A program made the translations under genes and the position numbers. Source: JBBDYG01 sp040901765 (GTDB lineage: Bacteria; Planctomycetota; Planctomycetia; Pirellulales; Lacipirellulaceae). From it: a stretch of DNA of 64,000 nucleotides. The notes below the pieces were generated by a model that was not told where the DNA came from, made no database searches, and saw nothing but the letters and a program-made list of their open reading frames with translations. Shown piece after piece: positions 59,446 to 64,000 of the stretch; within the stretch, counting starts at the first letter, position 1, and each line of letters opens with the position of its first letter. The DNA lies in assembly GCA_040901765.1 (NCBI GenBank), contig JBBDYG010000106.1, positions 1 to 64,000 of the forward strand, read 5' to 3'.

Positions 59446-60714
59446 ATGACCGCACTCGCACCGCAGTTCACCGCACCGGCCATCTTCTCGCACACGCTCG
59501 CTAACGGTCTGGTGCTCGTCGGCGAACCGACCGATGCCTATCAGTCCGCGGCGTTTTCGTTTCTTATCCCCGCTGGCTGCTGTTACGAATCGCGCGACCG
59601 CGCCGGTCTGTCGGCACTTACTTGTGAAATGATGTTGCGCGGGGCTGGCAGCCGCGATAGCCGTCAACTCGTTAGCGATCTCGAAAACCTGGGCGTCGAA
59701 CGCGACGAGGGGGTCGGCGTTTCGCAAGCCAGCTACAGCGCGGCAACGCTGGGAGACAACTTATTCGCCGCGCTCGAAATCTACGCCGACCTATTGCGGC
59801 GCCCGCATCTGCCAAAGGACCAACTCGATGCAGGTCGGCAAGTCTGCCTGCTAGAGCTTCGCGGCGTCGAGGACGATCCCGGCCAGAAGCTGATGATCGA
59901 GTTGCGCCGCCGGCACTACCCGGATCCGTGGGGCCGGCCCAGTCAGGGACGTGCCGATTCATTACAAGCCGCTACCGCCAACGATGTGCGCAAATTCTTT
60001 GCGACCAATTACCAGCCAGCCGGCACGATTTTGGCTGCCGCCGGCAATTTCGACTGGCCGCGATTGCGCGAGCAGGTCGAGCGCCTGTTTGGCGATTGGG
60101 CGCCGGTGAAGTCCGCTAAACTGATTGACGCCGAACCGGCCAACGGCGTGCCGCACATTCCCTACGAGTCGACCCAATCACACATTGGCATCGCGTTTCC
60201 ATCGGTGCCATATCGCCATCCCGATTACTTCCAAGCTTGGGCGGCGGTGGGTGTCCTGTCGGGCGGCATGAGCGCCCGGCTCTTCACGGAAGTCCGCGAA
60301 AAACGCGGCCTTTGCTACACCGTTTCGGCGTCGCTCCAATCGCAGCGCGAACGAGGCAGCGTCTTCTGCTACGCAGGCACGACCGCCGAGCGCGCCCAGG
60401 AAACCCTCGACGTAACCCACGCTGAGCTGGTAAAGCTCTCTGCGGGCATCCAGCAGTCGGAACTCGATCGCCTCAAGGCCCGTATCAAGAGCAGTCTCAT
60501 CATGCAGCAAGAATCGACCAGCGCGCGATGCAGCTCGCTGGCGCGCGATTGGTATCACCTGGGCCGTGCGCGGACCGTAACCGAAGTCGGCAAGCTGGTT
60601 GACGACCTCTCGGCCAATAGCATTAACGCGTATCTCGCTGCCAATCCACCCGAAGATTTTACATTTCTCACACTTGGCCCCGAACCACTGGAGATTCCCC
60701 TTGGAGTTTCGTAG
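59446..60714 (+). CDS. M16 family peptidase subunit, catalytically inactive type
   Basis: This 422-residue protein has the M16 fold, but the zinc motif HxxEH is replaced by ALTCEMMLRGAG, so it cannot bind catalytic zinc. The C-terminal half has the substrate-binding Arg-Tyr pair in EVREKRGLCYTV. In heterodimeric M16 enzymes (mitochondrial processing peptidase and bacterial equivalents) one subunit lacks zinc and supplies the Arg-Tyr site. The next gene supplies the active subunit, overlapping by 14 bases. There is no signal peptide. Confidence 0.88.
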   Translation: MTALAPQFTAPAIFSHTLANGLVLVGEPTDAYQSAAFSFLIPAGCCYESRDRAGLSALTCEMMLRGAGSRDSRQLVSDLENLGVERDEGVGVSQASYSAATLGDNLFAALEIYADLLRRPHLPKDQLDAGRQVCLLELRGVEDDPGQKLMIELRRRHYPDPWGRPSQGRADSLQAATANDVRKFFATNYQPAGTILAAAGNFDWPRLREQVERLFGDWAPVKSAKLIDAEPANGVPHIPYESTQSHIGIAFPSVPYRHPDYFQAWAAVGVLSGGMSARLFTEVREKRGLCYTVSASLQSQRERGSVFCYAGTTAERAQETLDVTHAELVKLSAGIQQSELDRLKARIKSSLIMQQESTSARCSSLARDWYHLGRARTVTEVGKLVDDLSANSINAYLAANPPEDFTFLTLGPEPLEIPLGVS

Positions 60715-61930
60715 CGCTCGTCTGGACAACGGCCTGGAAATCGTCGCCGAAAGCAATCCGGCCGCCTATTCGCTCGGCATAGGCATCTTCGTAAAAACTG
60801 GTGCTCGCGATGAAACGGACGAGGTGGCCGGCGTGAGTCATTTTCTCGAGCACATGGCGTTCAAAGGTACGCCAAGGCGCTCCGCGGAGGACGTGAACCG
60901 CGAGTTCGACGAGATCGGCGCCCATTACAACGCGTTCACGAGCGAAGAAAGCACTGTCTACTACGCCTCGGTGCTGCCCGAGTACCAGGAACCGTGCCTC
61001 GATCTGCTGGCCGACATCATCCGGCCCAGCTTGCGGCGCGAGGATTTCAATCTGGAAAAGAAGGTGATCCTCGAAGAAATCCAGATGTACCTCGACCAGC
61101 CGCCCTACGGCATGGATGACCATCTTAAGCTGCTGTGCTTCGGCCGGCATCCCGTCGCGCGAAGCGTGCTCGGAACGGCCGACTCGATCGCAGCGCTGAC
61201 CGCCGAGCAGATGGAGAATTATTTTGAACATCGCTATCGGCCGGGCAATCTGCTCGTGGCCGCGGCGGGTCAGATGGACTTCGATCGCCTCGTCGAACAA
61301 GTGGCCGAGCGCTGCGCAGCGTGGCAAGGCAGCGTGCCGGACCGGGAAACGCCGGCCGTTGAGGTTCACGAGCAATTCGAAGTGAAACCGCACCTCGCCG
61401 CGACACAGGAATATATCCTGTGCCTTGGCGCGGCCCCGACCGCCGAAGACGAAGACCGTTTCGCGGCGAAGCTAATGGCCACCGTTGTCGGCGACGACAG
61501 CGGCAGCCGCATGTACTGGGAACTTGTCGATCCCGGTCTCGCCGAGTCCGCAAGCTTCGGCCACTACGAATATCAAGGCCTGGGAATGTTCTATACCTGG
61601 CTGAGTTGCGAACCGGATCAAGCCGGCGACAACCTCAAGCGCTTGCGAGAAATCTTTCACACCGTGGAGGCAAGCGGCGTGACCGAGCAGGAACTCGAGC
61701 AAGCCAAGAACAAAGTCAAATCGCGCGTCGTGCTCGGCAGCGAGCGCCCGCGCAGCCGGCTGTTCAACGTCGGCGGCAATTGGTCGCAGCGCCGCGAGTA
61801 CCGCGCCGTTACCGACGACCTGGCCAGCGTCGATCGCCTGACCGTGGATGACCTCAGCCGCGTTCTGAAGCGCTATCCACTCTCCAAGTGTGCGATCGTG
61901 ACGGTGGGGCCGCTGGAGAGTCTTGTTTAG
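60701..61930 (+). CDS. M16 family zinc peptidase, active subunit
   Basis: This 409-residue peptidase has the inverted zinc motif HFLEH (47-51, His47, Glu50, His51) and the downstream Glu in EKKVILEE. It lacks a clear Arg-Tyr site in the second half, complementing the neighbour. The start is TTG at 60701, with GGAGA six bases upstream; the next ATG would remove the zinc motif. It is a cytoplasmic metallopeptidase, probably a heterodimer with the upstream protein. Confidence 0.92.
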   Translation: MEFRSARLDNGLEIVAESNPAAYSLGIGIFVKTGARDETDEVAGVSHFLEHMAFKGTPRRSAEDVNREFDEIGAHYNAFTSEESTVYYASVLPEYQEPCLDLLADIIRPSLRREDFNLEKKVILEEIQMYLDQPPYGMDDHLKLLCFGRHPVARSVLGTADSIAALTAEQMENYFEHRYRPGNLLVAAAGQMDFDRLVEQVAERCAAWQGSVPDRETPAVEVHEQFEVKPHLAATQEYILCLGAAPTAEDEDRFAAKLMATVVGDDSGSRMYWELVDPGLAESASFGHYEYQGLGMFYTWLSCEPDQAGDNLKRLREIFHTVEASGVTEQELEQAKNKVKSRVVLGSERPRSRLFNVGGNWSQRREYRAVTDDLASVDRLTVDDLSRVLKRYPLSKCAIVTVGPLESLV

Positions 61931-62049
61931 ATCGTCAGGAAGCGCGACCCTTGCGGCATTCCTCTACCAAAACAGGCAATTATCGTTGTTGGCTACTGAC
62001 GAACTGCCGATTAGAATTGAAAGTACCCCACCAAGTTCTCGGAGCAATT

Positions 62050-62313
62050 ATGGTCATCACGCTCTCTTTGACTCCCGAATTGCACGCCCAATTGGAACGG
62101 CAGGCCAAGGCGTCGGGGAAAGAAGTAGTATCGTACATTGCAGATACGCTTGAGACGGTAGCTTTGGCGAATCCGACCGGGATTTCTGCTGTGTCCGACC
62201 GAGAGGAACTTGACGATTGGCTTGCACGCTTCGATGACTGGGCGAGTCGGCGAAAGACTTATAATCCGAATTTCGATGATCGCCGGGATTCAATTTATCC
62301 GGACCGCGCGTGA
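62050..62313 (+). CDS. Putative antitoxin of a PIN-type toxin-antitoxin pair
   Basis: This 87-residue protein begins with a ribbon-helix-helix-like segment (MVITLSLTPELHAQLERQAKASGKEVVSYIADTLETV), a typical antitoxin DNA-binding fold, then an acidic tail (DREELDDWLARFDDW). It overlaps the PIN gene by four bases (GTGA). A GGAGC ribosome site precedes the ATG. Confidence 0.8.
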   Translation: MVITLSLTPELHAQLERQAKASGKEVVSYIADTLETVALANPTGISAVSDREELDDWLARFDDWASRRKTYNPNFDDRRDSIYPDRA

Positions 62314-62774
62314 CGCTAATTCTTGCCGACACCAACTTGACTTTACGCATGGTTGAGCGTGACCATGTTGACCACCAAGTGGCCATGTCCAGTGTTCGGA
62401 GTTTGAGAGAACGCAGCTACGCGCCGGCGATTGTGCCACAAGTTGTGTATGAATTCTGGGTGGTCGCGACCCGTCCAAAGGAAAACAATGGATTGGGTAT
62501 GGCAGCCTCCGAGGCCATCATGGAGTTAGATGAGCTTCTCCCGCTCTTCCGACTGCTTCGGGATGAGCGGTCCATTTATGAACACTGGTTCGAACTCGTG
62601 GCTCGGAATGCAATCGTTGGCAAACGTGCCCATGATGCTCGAATTGTCGCTGCGATGTTACGGCACCAGATTTCCTACGTGTTGACGTTCAATTCGCAAG
62701 ATTTCTTCCGCTATGCTGGCGTTCAAGTCGTGGATCCTCGCGATATTTCTTCGCTGCCTGCACTAGGAAGGTGA
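62310..62774 (+). CDS. PIN-domain ribonuclease toxin (VapC-like)
   Basis: This 154-residue PIN protein has acidic residues at expected places: Asp in LILADTNLTLR, Glu in VYEFWVVATRP and Asp in KRAHDARIVAAML. VapC-like toxins cleave tRNA or rRNA. The GTG at 62310 overlaps the antitoxin stop, the standard arrangement for such pairs. AT content is above the local average, compatible with mobility. Confidence 0.88.
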   Translation: MTLILADTNLTLRMVERDHVDHQVAMSSVRSLRERSYAPAIVPQVVYEFWVVATRPKENNGLGMAASEAIMELDELLPLFRLLRDERSIYEHWFELVARNAIVGKRAHDARIVAAMLRHQISYVLTFNSQDFFRYAGVQVVDPRDISSLPALGR

Positions 62775-62858
62775 CAGGCCACAATGCTACCGCCCCGCCT
62801 CGCAGCGGGTTAGAATGGAATCAGCACACTCCATCTTTCTGCTGCGGGATCATCCACG

Positions 62859-64000
62859 ATGACGGGACTAGGTTCCAACTGGCAACGCGCGTTCGGGTGC
62901 AGTTTGCTGCTCCTGGCTGCGCCTGCGCAAGCCGAGGAGCCGGTCGACTTCAACCGCGACATTCGGCCGCTGCTGGGGAACAACTGTTTCGCCTGCCATG
63001 GCCCCGACGAAGCGAAGCGGGAGGCCGAGTTGCGGCTCGATCGGCGCGATTCGGCGCTCGCCGAATTGCCTACCGGTTCGCGGGCGATTGTGCCGGGCGA
63101 TCGTGAAGCGAGCGAGTTGGTCGCGCGGATTTCGTCCGATGACGCTGAACTGCGGATGCCGCCGGCCGATTCGGGCAAGGAACTGACGCCGGAGCAGATC
63201 GAACTATTGACCCGCTGGGTGGCGCGAGGCGCCGAGTATGCGCCGCACTGGTCGCTGGTGCCGCCGCGGCGGACGACGCTGCCGGAGGATGAGGGGCAGA
63301 AGCATCCGATAGACCGGCTGCTAGTTGCGAAGTTGAAGAGCCTGTCTCAAAACAGCGAAACCACCTCCCCTAGCCCCTCCCCCGGGGACGGGGGAGGGGG
63401 ATTGGGCCTGTCGCTACGGGCGGACGAAGCGACGCTTGTGCGGCGGCTCTACTTCGACTTGCTGGGGTTGCCGCCCGATGCGAAGCGCGTCGAACAGCTC
63501 TTGGCCGACGAGAGGCCACTCGCTTACGAGCAACTCGTCGATGAGCTGTTGGCCTCGCCCCACTTCGGCGAGCGGATGGCCATGTATTGGCTCGACCTGG
63601 TGCGCTACGCCGACACGAACGGGTATCACGGCGATAACTATCGCAGTGTTTGGCCCTACCGCGACTACGTGATTCGCGCGTTCAACGTCAACAAGCCGTT
63701 CGATGAGTTCACCATTGAACAGCTTGCCGGTGATTTGCTACCGGACGCGACGCAAGAGCAACGTGTTGCATCAGCTTACAATCGGCTGAACATGATTACG
63801 GCCGAAGGCGGATCGCAGGCGAAGGAATACCTGGCCAAGTACGCCGCCGACCGCGTGCGGACGACGGCGACGGTGTGGATGGGCATGACGCTGGGCTGCG
63901 CCCAATGTCACGATCACAAATTCGACCCGTTCACGGCGGAAGATTTCTACAGCTTCGCGTCGTACTTTGCGGATATCCAGGAGCGCGGCGTTTACAATTA
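62859..64000 (+). CDS. PSCyt1/DUF1549 cytochrome-type protein (3' end outside the window)
   Basis: The visible 380 residues begin with an export signal (WQRAFGCSLLLLAAPAQAEE), then a haem-binding PSCyt1 domain with CFACH (43-47) and FNRDIRPLLGNNCFACHGPD, then DUF1549 with LYFDLLGLPPDAKR, HFGERMAMYWLDLVRYADTNG and a second CxxCH (CAQCHDHKFDPF). The DUF1553 part should follow beyond 64000. Such proteins are a hallmark of planctomycetes and are often linked to sugar or sulfatase loci. Residues about 164-184 are encoded by an inserted repeat. Confidence 0.93.
   Translation, partial: MTGLGSNWQRAFGCSLLLLAAPAQAEEPVDFNRDIRPLLGNNCFACHGPDEAKREAELRLDRRDSALAELPTGSRAIVPGDREASELVARISSDDAELRMPPADSGKELTPEQIELLTRWVARGAEYAPHWSLVPPRRTTLPEDEGQKHPIDRLLVAKLKSLSQNSETTSPSPSPGDGGGGLGLSLRADEATLVRRLYFDLLGLPPDAKRVEQLLADERPLAYEQLVDELLASPHFGERMAMYWLDLVRYADTNGYHGDNYRSVWPYRDYVIRAFNVNKPFDEFTIEQLAGDLLPDATQEQRVASAYNRLNMITAEGGSQAKEYLAKYAADRVRTTATVWMGMTLGCAQCHDHKFDPFTAEDFYSFASYFADIQERGVYN
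63361..63406. repeat. C-rich/G-rich inverted repeat inside the PSCyt1/DUF1549 gene
   Basis: CCTAGCCCCTCCCCCGGGG and ACGGGGGAGGGGGATTGGG form the palindrome family seen at 25579 and elsewhere. It is in frame and encodes SPSPSPGDGGGGLG just before the DUF1549 domain (LVRRLYFDLLG). Confidence 0.75.

Overview
The window looks like chromosome from a planctomycete, probably of the Pirellulales or a related lineage, with high GC. The reasons are content, not one marker gene. It has a PSCyt1/DUF1549-type cytochrome protein cut by the right edge, a secreted sulfatase, a Tat-exported Gfo/Idh/MocA oxidoreductase, a DUF1598-type protein, membrane proteins ending in an FSLRTLLIAMT-type tail, Uma2-family nucleases, an orphan PEP-CTERM tail, a caspase-like protease beside a Ser/Thr kinase, and TPR/ExbB/ExbD gene clusters. 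No phage, integrase, complete insertion sequence or CRISPR array was seen. A 10-N scaffold gap lies at 50434-50443.

Layout. 1-4.8 kb: an amidase fragment abutting a diverged copy of a SNF2 tail, then Fic, SNF2 helicase and a partner gene on the minus strand, and a small conserved hypothetical. 5-9.8 kb: a short acyl/aryl-activating ligase, an aldehyde dehydrogenase and an iron alcohol dehydrogenase, with a HicAB toxin-antitoxin pair and two small genes between ligase and dehydrogenase. 9.8-12.3 kb: a PQQ-type beta-propeller protein and a HemW-like radical SAM protein. 12.3-17 kb: Uma2, CorA, PurF and two GNAT acetyltransferases. 17.1-21.2 kb: rpmF-fabD-fabG-acpP-fabF, the fatty-acid synthesis core. 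21.3-25.6 kb: Uma2, then feoA-feoB behind a Fur-like palindrome, then a NagD-like HAD phosphatase. 25.6-27.4 kb: a DUF559 protein, an ECF sigma factor and a small downstream gene.

27.8-35.6 kb: two exported TPR-type proteins, ExbB, two ExbD proteins, a sulfatase and tRNA-Arg(TCT). The ExbB/ExbD set should pass proton-motive force to the periplasm, and the TPR proteins are likely structural partners. 35.7-40.3 kb: an atypical proteasome-like (Ntn) protein with a probable frameshift, then a minus-strand kinase to caspase-like protease pair. 40.4-49.6 kb: D-2-hydroxyacid dehydrogenase, DoxX, Gfo/Idh/MocA, DUF1598, an FHA-GAF-sigma54 activator and an NTF2-like exported protein. 49.7-53.7 kb: PEP-CTERM remnant, gap, ndk, a phage-like hypothetical, two tandem membrane paralogues and endonuclease IV. 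53.9-58.6 kb: a metal ABC importer (binding protein, ATPase, two permeases) in which both permeases carry a C-terminal DtxR-like domain. 58.7-64 kb: GNAT, an inactive/active M16 peptidase pair, an antitoxin/PIN toxin pair and the PSCyt1 gene.

The most striking global feature is a dense set of short imperfect inverted repeats from many families, lying between genes. Several have entered coding sequence without breaking the frame (SNF2, its partner gene, the PSCyt1 protein), and others supply the last codons and stop of a gene. All assignments come from reading the sequence alone; family names rest on recognised motifs and no database search was run.
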